NCBI GenBank assembly: GCA_022573285.1 | Contig: JACZUF010000005.1 | Location: 1 to 64,000, forward strand | From: Chloroflexota bacterium | GTDB lineage: Bacteria; Chloroflexota; Dehalococcoidia; Lucifugimonadales; UBA3495 | DNA length: 64,000 nt | Direction: 5' to 3' | Shown: piece after piece, positions 27,108 through 36,009 of the stretch | Layout: every line of letters starts with the position of its first letter | Position numbering within the stretch: position 1 is the first letter of the stretch | The notes under the pieces: model-generated | What the model saw: the letters and a program-made list of their open reading frames with translations, nothing else | Told to the model about the DNA's origin: nothing | Databases searched by the model: none | Made by a program: the position numbers and the translations under genes

Positions 27108-28156
27108 AGGTAGCAGCGGAAAGAACCAAGCGAAACAACCTCAATAGAGCGGTAGCGGAGCACGCCGCCCAACGGGCGGCGCCTGCATCCTTGCCGCTGA
27201 CTTTGGACGACAACAGCGCGCAGGCGGAGGCCCAGCGCCGGTTGCGAAAAATGGCGGACAACAGCCCTCAAACTAAAAAAGCTGCCCAGTTGCAAGCCAT
27301 GATTGACAACAGCCCGCGTATCGCGGCGCAACGGCAGCAGTTGGAGCGGATATTCGGCAAGCCGGTGCAACGGCAAGAGCCACTGGAAGAGGAAAAGTTG
27401 CTCCAGGGGAAGTTTGTGCCGGATCAAAAGAATAAAAAATCGGCGGAAGAAAAACTCCAGATGGAGGCAGCCGTCCCGGGGCAGGCGTTGCCGACAACTA
27501 GCTACGCCATGTTTGGCCTGAAGTCGGGCGTGGGAGAGGATGAATTTTTACTTGGCCGTACAGTTGGCGAATTTATCGGAGATGTGGCACGGCCTGTTGG
27601 GACATTCGTGGGAAATGTGGTTGGCGCCGTCGCCGGAGCCTTGACCGGGATCAGCATTTCTTCGGCTACCCACGCGGGACCGACCTGGAACAATCACGGA
27701 GCTTTTATTTGGGGGGTCGGTTTCAATACAACCGGCCGAGGCGGGTGGATTGTTCAGGACATAGCCACCACTTGGCGGGGAGAGAACGCGTTGGGGAATG
27801 CAATCCCAAATCCGATAACTCCGCATTACTGGGAAGCTTGGGCTGTGGATGGCGTTGGCAACATTACTCCTAATAATGGCGCAGTCAATGATTATTGGAA
27901 TTTACCGAATTCTCAGGCCGCCCTTGGTGCTGCCGAAGGACATTGGTCGGCTAAGGGCAAGCTCTATTTCAGCACGACAGATCCCGCGACCCAGGGGTTT
28001 ACCAGAAACAACCCGGCCACTAACGCAGGTCTCTTGTTATCCTCGACCACCGCACCCGCTGGCCTGGGTATCGCCCGGCTACATCGTTATGCGCAAGGAA
28101 CTTGGGATTCCACGACCGCCCTGCTGCCAACCCATTCCGGCTCGGCAGGGCCGTAA
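27104..28156 (+). CDS. Candidate eCIS cargo protein 1 (shared leader, unknown C-terminal domain)
   Basis: 350 residues. The N-terminal 95 residues include DDNSAQAEAQRRLRKMADNS, then AAQLQAMIDNSPRIAAQ and GKPVQRQE, the leader found in the three later cargo candidates. Next comes EEKLQMEA, a single copy of the LQMKA-like unit repeated in the protein at 36010. Residues 145-190 are a glycine-rich hydrophobic stretch (VGNVVGAVAGALTGISI) that could insert into a membrane. The remaining 160 residues are rich in W, G and N (HYWEAWAVDGVG, GHWSAKGKLYFS) and match nothing I recognise. It overlaps the Pvc12-like fragment by 4 bp (ATGA), so it belongs to the structural operon. Confidence 0.65.
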   Translation: MKVAAERTKRNNLNRAVAEHAAQRAAPASLPLTLDDNSAQAEAQRRLRKMADNSPQTKKAAQLQAMIDNSPRIAAQRQQLERIFGKPVQRQEPLEEEKLLQGKFVPDQKNKKSAEEKLQMEAAVPGQALPTTSYAMFGLKSGVGEDEFLLGRTVGEFIGDVARPVGTFVGNVVGAVAGALTGISISSATHAGPTWNNHGAFIWGVGFNTTGRGGWIVQDIATTWRGENALGNAIPNPITPHYWEAWAVDGVGNITPNNGAVNDYWNLPNSQAALGAAEGHWSAKGKLYFSTTDPATQGFTRNNPATNAGLLLSSTTAPAGLGIARLHRYAQGTWDSTTALLPTHSGSAGP

Positions 28157-28254
28157 GAACTCGAATTGTTCAGATCGATATCGTGCGCTAAGGTTGTGCC
28201 ATGTCTTCAGCCAAATCACGCACATGTATTAAACGCGAAGAGGCGCTTCAATAA

Positions 28255-28674
28255 ATGACGAATCCGAGTCCCCCAGCGGAGCTCAGGTTGCAGGGGTTGC
28301 TCCTCGCCGATCATATTTATCGTGATCAGGGCAGTAGTAAGTACGTGATTGCTGGGACCTTTCATCAGTTGAATGTGGCCACCTTTCCGATCACCTTTGC
28401 CAGGACGATTGGCGTCTTCGTTTCGCTATCCGGTCTAAATGGAAAAACAAGCATCGATCTCGAGTTTGTCGATACTTCAAGCGGAGAAGTCTTGATGCGG
28501 ACTCAATCACTAGAGGTCTCCTGTGACGATCCTGACTTCCCAGTAGAGTTTGCGATCGAAGTGCCTCCGCTGCCTCTCCCCCATGCGGGACGCTATCTTT
28601 TCCGGTTAGCGGCGGATGGCACTGTTGTGGGGACGGTTGCCGTGTCTGTCCGTGCTCCAGGGGAGGAAGGATAG
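28255..28674 (+). CDS. Hypothetical small beta-rich protein inside the eCIS cluster
   Basis: 139 residues, no signal peptide. Predicted strands alternate (YVIAGTFHQLNVATF, RTIGVFVSLSGLNG, SIDLEFVDTSSGEVLM), and the end VEFAIEVPPLPLPHAGRYLF followed by VVGTVAVSV suggests a compact beta-sandwich, loosely resembling DUF6941-type proteins. It does not carry the leader seen in the cargo candidates. Composition is a little less GC-rich than the structural genes. The role is unknown; it may be an immunity, adaptor or unrelated passenger gene. Confidence 0.6.
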   Translation: MTNPSPPAELRLQGLLLADHIYRDQGSSKYVIAGTFHQLNVATFPITFARTIGVFVSLSGLNGKTSIDLEFVDTSSGEVLMRTQSLEVSCDDPDFPVEFAIEVPPLPLPHAGRYLFRLAADGTVVGTVAVSVRAPGEEG

Positions 28675-28805
28675 ACGTACAATCAAGCCGATGCTCGATT
28701 GTGTTACCTATTCTGGTAGACCCGATCATGGTCGTCGCATGTGAATCGGCTCGATCAAATAACCCTTGTGTACGCTCCGAAACCTATGAGACGAAGGAGG
28801 AACGT

Positions 28806-29348
28806 ATGTCCAATTCATTACTAGACCGGGTATCCTCTATGTCCGTTGAGGATTACAACCCCACCTACGTTGTCCAGGCGGTCAATGCTCTTCAACCACT
28901 AGGAACTGAGATGGCGCTAGAGCGGCTCGATTCCTGTCTTGAAAGCCGCTCCGCAGGGGAGGATACCTACGGCTTGTTCTGGGTGTTGCGGGTGCTCTTC
29001 GAAGTACCGGCAGAGCAAGGCTTCCCGCCAGTAGGTCTGGGCAGACCCAACATACCACCTCCTGCCGATCCGGAAAAACTTCCACGCTTTCCAATCGTGA
29101 TGGTCCGGGAAATTCCCCTCCTGGTAGTCCGCGGGTACTTCCTGCTTGGTTTGCCGGAGCCGGTGGACGCCCATGTTGCCTATTTCCGGACTCATGGCAC
29201 CATCCGTGAACAAGTATTGCACCCTCCTGCATCGATGGATGGCGTTGAAGAGGAGTTCCTGAGGCTGTGGCAAGCAGCGTATGGAGACGCATATGCTGCG
29301 GAAGCGCTGGGAACAATCAAAGCTCAAATCGCCAAGATCAGAAGCTAG
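28806..29348 (+). CDS. Hypothetical protein inside the eCIS cluster
   Basis: 180 residues. The start at 28806 is fixed by GAAGGAGGAACGT just before ATG; a longer frame from 28701 is unlikely. The sequence is helical and acidic at the start (SVEDYNPTYVVQAVNALQPL) with a Pro-rich middle (PPVGLGRPNIPPPADPEKLP) and a possible short hydrophobic helix (IPLLVVRGYFLLGLPEPV). No known domain is recognised. It lies between cargo candidate 1 and the tape measure gene, in a stretch that looks inserted into the structural operon. Confidence 0.65.
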   Translation: MSNSLLDRVSSMSVEDYNPTYVVQAVNALQPLGTEMALERLDSCLESRSAGEDTYGLFWVLRVLFEVPAEQGFPPVGLGRPNIPPPADPEKLPRFPIVMVREIPLLVVRGYFLLGLPEPVDAHVAYFRTHGTIREQVLHPPASMDGVEEEFLRLWQAAYGDAYAAEALGTIKAQIAKIRS

Positions 29349-29609
29349 TGATGTCGGCATCCTCCGTTCTTTCAATTGCTTCAACTACAAAGATGTTCAT
29401 GAATATGCCTCTGCCAAGTTCCCAGCAGGCCTTCAGGCCTCGGGTGCTGAGATATGGTGGGCATCCCGGAGGGCACTCCCGACGGTTCTGGAAGACCCAG
29501 CTATCATGAGATCAAATATTTGAGTGAAAGTATTTGCATGTCGGACGTCGGCGTAAACTCCTCGGAACCACGTCCGCACTCCGTTCATTTTCGGGGCAGC
29601 CCCTGAGCT
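29349..29609. other. Intergenic region with possible coding debris
   Basis: Frames are open through 29340-29520 (for example one reading LRSFNCFNYKDVHEYASAK) but lack a start with a ribosome binding site and match nothing I know. Probably a remnant of a gene lost between the hypothetical protein and the tape measure. Confidence 0.35.
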
Positions 29610-32600
29610 ATGGACAACAAACACGTCATAGAAAACGCCGTCTTCGATATCTCCTTTGGTAGCGAGGCGGAGGCGTTCGAGCAGCAGTCCGCGCTGGGCG
29701 AGTTCGTCAACCGACGGCTCATGGCGTTGGTCGAACGGGTCTTCGACGAACTTTCCGCGTCCGGAGTGGTATCCCGGATCGAGCAGTTGGAGCTCGACCT
29801 GGGCCAGGTGCCTTACAACGGTTACCAGGCCGAACTGGAAGTCCGGCTGGAAGAAAGGCTGAGGGCTGCGCTACGCTCGCGGATTCCGTCCGCTGCCAGC
29901 CGCCCCGGAGAAAATGGCTCTGAGGAAGCCGGCTACGGGATGCGCCGAGAGGAGGCGGACTTACAGCAGGTTCAATATTTCCTCACGCACGGAAACCTGC
30001 CTTGGAATTCGGTGCTGGACGCGGGCCTCACCTTCGACGACCTTGTTGAGACGGTTGTGCGCTCAAATGGCCGGGAGTTGGCGGAATTTCTACGCCGCTC
30101 CGCCGGCGACCGGACGGTGGCCCAGCGAATCGCCAGCCAATTCTCCGATGATATTCTTGCCGAAATCGCTGCCCTGCTCGCTCCGTCGCTCTCCGGGACT
30201 CTACCTGGGGTCCTGGACCACCTGATTCGGATTTGGCGCGAGAATAACCGAGGGGCGGCCCCAACCAGCGGCGCGCGGAGTTTGATCTGGGAGCTAATCA
30301 TCGGCGAGTTGTTGAGCGCGGGTCCGACTCGGCTCACACGGGATGACTTGATCAGCCGGGCCGTCCAAAAAATCACGGGACCCGAAGGCGCGCAAGGCGC
30401 AGTCATCGCCGGTGCGCCGGGAACGAGCGCCGATGGCCGACGGGACCCCAGTTCCCACTTATCTATCAATGGCGACGGGGATGCGGCCGATGGCGTGGTG
30501 TCAGGCGAAGATTCCCCCAGCGGCGGTCTAAGTGAGACGCCGTCCCGCCAGCCGTCCCATGAAATCGAATCCCTGCGCCGTCTTCTGGCTGACGCGTTGT
30601 TGAGTGGCGACGCACAGACCCTTGAGCGCATCTGGCCGGTCCTGATGCGAGAGCAACCCAGTCTCTTGGCGGAGGCCGCCAGACACTACATGCGCTCGGC
30701 CAGGACTCGAAAGAAAATCGTCGGCGCTCTTCCGGAATTCATGTTGGGAGACATCCTCAGGCTACTCAGCCCCGGTGCAACAGGCATGGTCGCAGATATG
30801 GTCCACGAGTCCGCCGCCTTGGTCGAATCGCTATTGATGGCGTCGGGTCAAGCTTTGCCCGGCGGAGACGATATCGGCAACCTGGTCTGGGAACACGCTT
30901 TCGCTTACGTGTTGGCGCAAGACGAGTCCGCCGGCTTTCACCTGGCAGTGTACCTAGAAAGCCTCATCCAGCGAGCCGCTGAGGAACACGAAGTAGCCGA
31001 ATATAGCCGGCTATTGGATGGCATGGCGGAGAGTCTGCAATCTCCGGACCGAAACGGCGTCCCTCCATCGCCGTTCATACAGGCAGTGCGCGGGCTTGCC
31101 CAACAGGCGGCGGACCGGCAGATTGCCGCCGAAGATTCTCAGGAGCCGGCTTTGGAGGTGCTGCGTTCCTACGACCTCTACGGTCTACTGACAGATCGCC
31201 TGCGTGAGGCCGAGGACCCGCGCGACGATATTGAAGCAACCGTTTCGCTGACCGAGATCATCGACGAACTGACCCGGTTATACCCCTGGCAGATACAGAA
31301 ATTGCTCCGGGAATTCCGGTCGGGCGCTCTATCGGCCGCCGACGCCGCGGCCGCGCTGCGTCCTGAAGATTTGGGCCATCTCGTCCGGGCCATGCTGTCG
31401 GTAGCCGAGAGGGTCGAAGACAGCGGCCGTTCGGACCTGATGAGGGCCGTCGAAGCCTACGCCGCCCAGGTAGATGACCTGCGGTGGTATTACCAGAGAG
31501 TCCTGGACTACCTGGCGCAGGGACAATTGGTGGACTTTGCGGCGATCGCCGAGGCCGAACGGTCCCAGGACGGACCGGCGCCAGCACCGGATATGGCCGA
31601 AGAAACTGAAGAGCCCCCCTCCCCGGCGGACAGCGGCCAGGTGGACAGGCCGACACCAAGACTGGATGTGGCCGAAGATAGTGAGGAGCCACCTTCCCCG
31701 GAGGCCAGCGGCCAGCCGGACGGACCGACACCAATCTCGGCCATGGCCGAAGAAACTGAAGAGCCGCCTTCCCCGGTGGGCGGCAGCCAGGTAATTGCAA
31801 GGCTGAATGCCCTGGCAGCCGCGCCAGACGATGGGGAAGACCAGCAGGCGGTGTCCCTAGCGGAGTTGATAAATGACCTAGCCCAGTCCCATCCCGATGA
31901 ATTGCAGGATCTCATCCGGGAGTTGGACACGGGGGCGTTATCGGCTTCCGATGCCGCTGCAAGCCTGGATGTCCCGGAACTGGCGAGTCTCGTCCGAGTG
32001 TTTCTAACGGCTAGCAGCGCGTCCACGGAGGGAGCCCCGCTGGAATTGTTGCAGGCGATTGAAGCCTACGAAAGCAGGACGGCGGACCCTCAGTGGTACT
32101 ACCAGCAAATCTTGGAGCACGCGATCGAAGACCGGCCCATCGACCTAGAGCAGATCGCCGCCTCGGCCCGCCCCCTGGAAGGCTCCACCGAACCCGGCAG
32201 CGCGGACCAACTTCCCGCGGACGGAGGTTTGCGGAGCCGGGACCTGGTACGCGCCTACGACCTCTACCAGCGGCTCCGGGACCGGTTGGCTCAACCGCCG
32301 GCCCAAGGCGCGGAGGCTTCCGACGTGGGCGGCGAGTCCGTGATTAGCCTCGTCGATGAGCTCGTTCGGTCTCACCCGCAGCAACTCCGGGAACTGTTTA
32401 GAGAGTTCCAGACCGGCGGGATTACAGCCGCCCAGGCGGCCGCCGGGCTCAGCGCCGAGGAATTGCGACGCCTCGTCATGGCGTTCGTAACGGTCAACGA
32501 CCGGCCCGGCCCCGGCGTCCCTGGAGAATTGGTACAGGCCATCGAGACTCACGCGGACAGCGTGACCGACACTCACTGGTACTACCAGCAGGTCCTGGAC

Positions 32601-34388
32601 CATCTGGTGCAAGACCGGGCCATCGACCTTGAGCAGATCGCCGCCTCGGCCCGCCCCCTGGAAGGCTCCACCGAACCCGGCAGCGCGGACCAACTTCCCG
32701 CGGACGGAGATTCGCGGAGCCGGGACCTGGTACGCGCCTACGACCTCTACCAGCGGCTCCGGGACCGGTTGACCCAATCCCTGCCTCAAGGAGAGGGAGT
32801 GTCCGTTGTAGACAGCGAGTCCGCGGTCAGTCTCATCGACGAACTCGCCAGGGCGCACCCGCAGCAACTCCTGCAGCTATTACGGGATTTCCAGTCAGGC
32901 GAGGTCGCGTTAACTGACGCATCAGCCCGGTTCTCCACAGAGGAACTCGCCCATTTAACCCAAGCGTTCTTAACGGTCAACCGCCGGGCGGGCGGATACG
33001 CGCCGCCAGACTTACCGGACTCCATTCAGGCCTTCGCGCAGCGGACGGAAGACGCCCACCGGTTCTACTCGCAGTTGTTGGCGCATATTGTCCAAGACCG
33101 GGTGATCGACCTAGAGGCCATGGCGGCTGGCGAAACGGCGCTGCCTGATACTGCCGAGGTCGAGCCAGCCGACGGACCTCAAATATTGGCGTCAGGACCT
33201 CGCCGCGAGGCCGGGGCGATGGCCGAAAGCGATGCCGTTCAGGCTCTGGCAGACTATTTGAGAGGCGGCGCGGCCCTGGCCGGGGATGAGGCGGCCCGAT
33301 TAGTTAGATCCATTGATGCCCTGCTTTCCGCACAGTCGAGGCCGCTCCGCCGACTGTTGGAGGGGGAACTGGACTCGCGGGAGGCTGCATCCAGGCTGAT
33401 CGGCCTGCTGCCGGACCGGTTGCTGACGCGAGCGCTGTACCTGGCGCGGCCGTCCGAGCACCACCGGATACAGCGGACCGGCGACATCCTGGCTGACGCC
33501 CTCCACGCCAGAGAATTGGGCCTGACGGCGGACCGCGTGCGCGACCTGAAGTGGCAGTTCATCTTCCAGTACGTATTCGAGAGGGGTTTCGCCTTCCGGG
33601 AAAATGTGTTCGTCCGCGATTTCGTCGACTTCGTCTCCGGACAAGCGGGACTGCCCGGCGTGGAGGAACTCCGCGGGATATTGGGCCGGCAGTTGATCTT
33701 GAACATCCTCCCGTCCACCAAACAGCTACAGCTTCAGATTTTTTGGGCGGTCACTCGGGACGTCCGCCAGGCCGATGATCCCGGCATGCGTGACGGCCCC
33801 GCTACCACTGCCGCGGAGGTGGCCGATTCGGAACCTAGCAGACGCGACGGCGAGCTTCGTACCGAGAGCGATGAGGAGAGACCCCCCAGCGACATCTATA
33901 TTGCCAATGCCGGGCTGGTCTTGGCTGCTCCCTATCTCCAAAGACTGTTCGACATGCTGGAACTGACTGACGGGCCGGCCTTCAAAAACAATAATGCTGC
34001 CGAGCGCGCCGTCCATCTGCTCCAGTTCATGGCCGACGCAAGCATCGGCTCTCCCGAACATCTGCTGGCGCTGAACAAGATATTGTGCGGGGTCAGGCTG
34101 GGACTTCCCATCGTCCGGGAGATCGACATCACCGACCGGGAAAAAGAAGCGGTGGAGGGCCTGATTCAAGGGATGGTCCAGAACTGGAGGGCACTGGGCA
34201 ATACCTCAATCGCTGGCTTCAGAGAGTCCTTCCTGCAACGGGAAGGCAGGCTCCAACTCAACAACAACGCCTGGAACCTGCTGGTGGAACCCAGGCCCTT
34301 CGACATGCTCCTAGACCAGATCCCGTGGAGCTTTTCGACCATCAGGCTACCGTGGATGGAGCGGGTCATCTACGTCGAGTGGCGGTAG
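29610..34388 (+). CDS. eCIS tape measure protein (Afp14/Pvc14-like, CIS_TMP)
   Basis: 1592 residues. The first 90 (MDNKHVIENAVFDISFGSEA, then RIEQLELDLGQV) are the signature start of CIS tape measure proteins. They span the tube and set its length. Residues about 530-1180 hold four divergent repeats of about 160 residues, each with an SLxxLIDELxxxxPxQLxxL-like segment, an SAxDAAxxL helix and a WYYQQ[IV]L element. Two adjacent copies share about 140 nearly identical bases 483 bp apart (32148 and 32631). Residues 660-727 contain three acidic 25-residue repeats (AEETEEPPSP). The C-terminus (LLDQIPWSFSTIRLPWMERV) is the conserved end. No start alternative is needed. Confidence 0.88.
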   Translation: MDNKHVIENAVFDISFGSEAEAFEQQSALGEFVNRRLMALVERVFDELSASGVVSRIEQLELDLGQVPYNGYQAELEVRLEERLRAALRSRIPSAASRPGENGSEEAGYGMRREEADLQQVQYFLTHGNLPWNSVLDAGLTFDDLVETVVRSNGRELAEFLRRSAGDRTVAQRIASQFSDDILAEIAALLAPSLSGTLPGVLDHLIRIWRENNRGAAPTSGARSLIWELIIGELLSAGPTRLTRDDLISRAVQKITGPEGAQGAVIAGAPGTSADGRRDPSSHLSINGDGDAADGVVSGEDSPSGGLSETPSRQPSHEIESLRRLLADALLSGDAQTLERIWPVLMREQPSLLAEAARHYMRSARTRKKIVGALPEFMLGDILRLLSPGATGMVADMVHESAALVESLLMASGQALPGGDDIGNLVWEHAFAYVLAQDESAGFHLAVYLESLIQRAAEEHEVAEYSRLLDGMAESLQSPDRNGVPPSPFIQAVRGLAQQAADRQIAAEDSQEPALEVLRSYDLYGLLTDRLREAEDPRDDIEATVSLTEIIDELTRLYPWQIQKLLREFRSGALSAADAAAALRPEDLGHLVRAMLSVAERVEDSGRSDLMRAVEAYAAQVDDLRWYYQRVLDYLAQGQLVDFAAIAEAERSQDGPAPAPDMAEETEEPPSPADSGQVDRPTPRLDVAEDSEEPPSPEASGQPDGPTPISAMAEETEEPPSPVGGSQVIARLNALAAAPDDGEDQQAVSLAELINDLAQSHPDELQDLIRELDTGALSASDAAASLDVPELASLVRVFLTASSASTEGAPLELLQAIEAYESRTADPQWYYQQILEHAIEDRPIDLEQIAASARPLEGSTEPGSADQLPADGGLRSRDLVRAYDLYQRLRDRLAQPPAQGAEASDVGGESVISLVDELVRSHPQQLRELFREFQTGGITAAQAAAGLSAEELRRLVMAFVTVNDRPGPGVPGELVQAIETHADSVTDTHWYYQQVLDHLVQDRAIDLEQIAASARPLEGSTEPGSADQLPADGDSRSRDLVRAYDLYQRLRDRLTQSLPQGEGVSVVDSESAVSLIDELARAHPQQLLQLLRDFQSGEVALTDASARFSTEELAHLTQAFLTVNRRAGGYAPPDLPDSIQAFAQRTEDAHRFYSQLLAHIVQDRVIDLEAMAAGETALPDTAEVEPADGPQILASGPRREAGAMAESDAVQALADYLRGGAALAGDEAARLVRSIDALLSAQSRPLRRLLEGELDSREAASRLIGLLPDRLLTRALYLARPSEHHRIQRTGDILADALHARELGLTADRVRDLKWQFIFQYVFERGFAFRENVFVRDFVDFVSGQAGLPGVEELRGILGRQLILNILPSTKQLQLQIFWAVTRDVRQADDPGMRDGPATTAAEVADSEPSRRDGELRTESDEERPPSDIYIANAGLVLAAPYLQRLFDMLELTDGPAFKNNNAAERAVHLLQFMADASIGSPEHLLALNKILCGVRLGLPIVREIDITDREKEAVEGLIQGMVQNWRALGNTSIAGFRESFLQREGRLQLNNNAWNLLVEPRPFDMLLDQIPWSFSTIRLPWMERVIYVEWR
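31590..31790 (+). repeat. Tandem 75-bp acidic/proline repeat in the tape measure gene
   Basis: Three in-frame copies encode [AV]E[ED][TS]EEPPSP followed by SGQxDxPTP, period 25 residues. The last copy is partial. Confidence 0.8.
32148..32771 (+). repeat. Near-identical direct repeats, 483-bp period, in the tape measure gene
   Basis: About 140 bp starting GAGCAGATCGCCGCCTCGGC at 32148 recurs at 32631 with only a few mismatches, so this part of the repeat array was duplicated recently. The segment between the copies is more diverged. Confidence 0.85.
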
Positions 34389-35197
34389 CCGCCCACGACT
34401 GCTACCCAATACGGTAATATGACTAATCATGCAGACCCACGCTAACAAAAACCGGGACTCTCAAAGCAAAGCAGTGGCCGACCGCTCCGTTGTCAGCAAG
34501 GACGCGGGCAACTCGGCCGTCATGCTTGCCGACAACAGTCCCGAGGCGGCAAACATCGCTCGGTTGCAGGCCATGGCCGACCGAAGCCCTTATTCAGTGA
34601 CGCAAAGGATGCACTTGGAGGGATTGTCCGGCAGACCGGTGCAGACCAGATTGGATGGCAACAGAAATGATTGCCTCATCAGAATGAATTATTGTGCGGC
34701 TGAATCTGCGACCAGTATTTGGGTCGCTTGGTCGTCTCCCCCCGGCACAAGTCAAATTGAGAAATTACTCCAGATGAAGAAGAATCCAAATGGTAAATGG
34801 AAGGCTGTCAAAAACTTCAAAGACTACTCCGCTTTTACGGTAAAAGGTCTGGAACCTAGCACTAGCTATTCTTTCAGAATTGTATGCCAGGGCATCTATA
34901 GCCAAGTGATTACTTGCCAGACACTTGCGCCAACCGAATAGAAGCCAGTGCTATCAGTGTGCACAGAAACCTATGAAATCGAGTTACTCAATAATGTAGG
35001 TCTACAGCAACGGATGGAGCGGGTCGTCTGCGTCAAGTGGCGGTAGCCTGCCCACACTCGTTACCCGATACGGTAATATGACTGATCATGCAAACTCGCG
35101 TTAACAAAAGCCGAGACTCTCAAAGCAAAGCGGTGGCCGAACGTTCCGCTGCCAGTAAGCACGCGGGCAATTCGGCCGTCATGCTTGCCGACAACAG
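34354..35197 (+). repeat. Duplicated cassette: tape-measure tail, spacer and cargo leader
   Basis: About 185 bp at 34354-34538 recur at 35012-35197 with roughly 85% identity. Each copy holds the last codons of the tape measure (WMERV...WR, stop), the spacer with ACGGTAATATGACTRATC, the start codon and the first 35 leader codons of a cargo gene. In the second copy the tape-measure tail is an orphan fragment. Confidence 0.85.
34429..34941 (+). CDS. Candidate eCIS cargo protein 2 (shared leader plus fibronectin type III domain)
   Basis: 170 residues. Residues 1-75 are the leader (SQSKAVADRS, GNSAVMLADNSPEAANI, RLQAMADRSPY, LSGRPVQ). Residues 82-168 look like a fibronectin type III fold: SATSIWVAWSSPPGT, a central GKWKAVKNFKDYSAFTVKGL and EPSTSYSFRIVCQGIYSQV. 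An FN3 module could bind a partner or a surface rather than act as a toxin. ATG at 34429 has no Shine-Dalgarno but the same upstream sequence as the next cargo gene. It begins 40 bp after the tape measure stop. The cargo role is inferred from the leader. Confidence 0.7.
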   Translation: MQTHANKNRDSQSKAVADRSVVSKDAGNSAVMLADNSPEAANIARLQAMADRSPYSVTQRMHLEGLSGRPVQTRLDGNRNDCLIRMNYCAAESATSIWVAWSSPPGTSQIEKLLQMKKNPNGKWKAVKNFKDYSAFTVKGLEPSTSYSFRIVCQGIYSQVITCQTLAPTE

Positions 35198-35912
35198 CCG
35201 CGAGTCGCTACAGCTTAGGCGGTTGCAAATGATGGCGGACAACGGCCGTCAGGCTGCTAATGCCGCACGTTTGCAGGCGATGGCCGACGGTGCCCCTGAT
35301 CCAGTCGCGCAGATGATGGGGTTGGAGGCGCCGACAGAGGAAAAGCTTCAGATGAAGGCCGGCCCCGTTGTTCTCCAGCGAAATGATGATGATCCTCCCA
35401 GCGGCGGAACTGGGACTACACTGGGCGGCATGTTCAGAACAGGCATGAATGGAATAGCAAGTTTCTTTGGCGGACTCAACGTACGGCAGCACAGTTACGC
35501 TACTACTCCAGTTTTCTTGGGGGATGCTACCGACACATTTAACGCCAATACGGCTTTCAGGATCCTTTCGCAAGGCCCAGTTGGTCTTACGGTTCCCGGA
35601 GCGATTAGGGGCGAAGGTGGCGTCCAATTTGGACCAAGGATAGAAGGAGGAACTGCCTACGCATTCATGGGCGGTCCCGTCACGACTACCAGTGATGCTG
35701 AGACCGCCACCATCTCTAATGTGGTCCAGGACGGCCACCTATTTGGAGGAAGGGTAGACCAGCGGATATGGGAAGAGAATGGCCGGGTCATGACTCAAAT
35801 CTTTGGTACAGGTTACGGTAATTTCTCAAGAATCAACGAGGTCATGGGTGTCCCGTTGTTTACTACAATGGCGCATTTCCAAAGGCAATATATTAGGGAC
35901 CTACGTGACTAA
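35088..35912 (+). CDS. Candidate eCIS cargo protein 3 (shared leader, unknown C-terminal domain)
   Basis: 274 residues. The first 75 are nearly those of cargo protein 2 (SQSKAVAERS, GNSAVMLADNSRESLQL), then ARLQAMADGAPDPVAQMMGL and EEKLQMKAGPVVLQRN, a single LQMKA unit as in the repeat protein that follows. From residue 105 the protein becomes glycine-rich and beta-like (GMNGIASFFGGLNV, VGLTVPGAIRGEGGVQFGPR) without recognised homology. The C-terminus is charged (HFQRQYIRDLRD). The DNA around its leader duplicates that of cargo protein 2, so the C-terminal part was probably attached to a copied leader. Confidence 0.65.
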   Translation: MQTRVNKSRDSQSKAVAERSAASKHAGNSAVMLADNSRESLQLRRLQMMADNGRQAANAARLQAMADGAPDPVAQMMGLEAPTEEKLQMKAGPVVLQRNDDDPPSGGTGTTLGGMFRTGMNGIASFFGGLNVRQHSYATTPVFLGDATDTFNANTAFRILSQGPVGLTVPGAIRGEGGVQFGPRIEGGTAYAFMGGPVTTTSDAETATISNVVQDGHLFGGRVDQRIWEENGRVMTQIFGTGYGNFSRINEVMGVPLFTTMAHFQRQYIRDLRD

Positions 35913-36009
35913 CGGTGATTCAAAAAGGCCGGTTTAATTTCGACTCACTAGAAAGTGCGGAACATGCTATGAACGATCACAAGAAAGAAAGAAGGAAGTC
36001 TTCAGGCCG

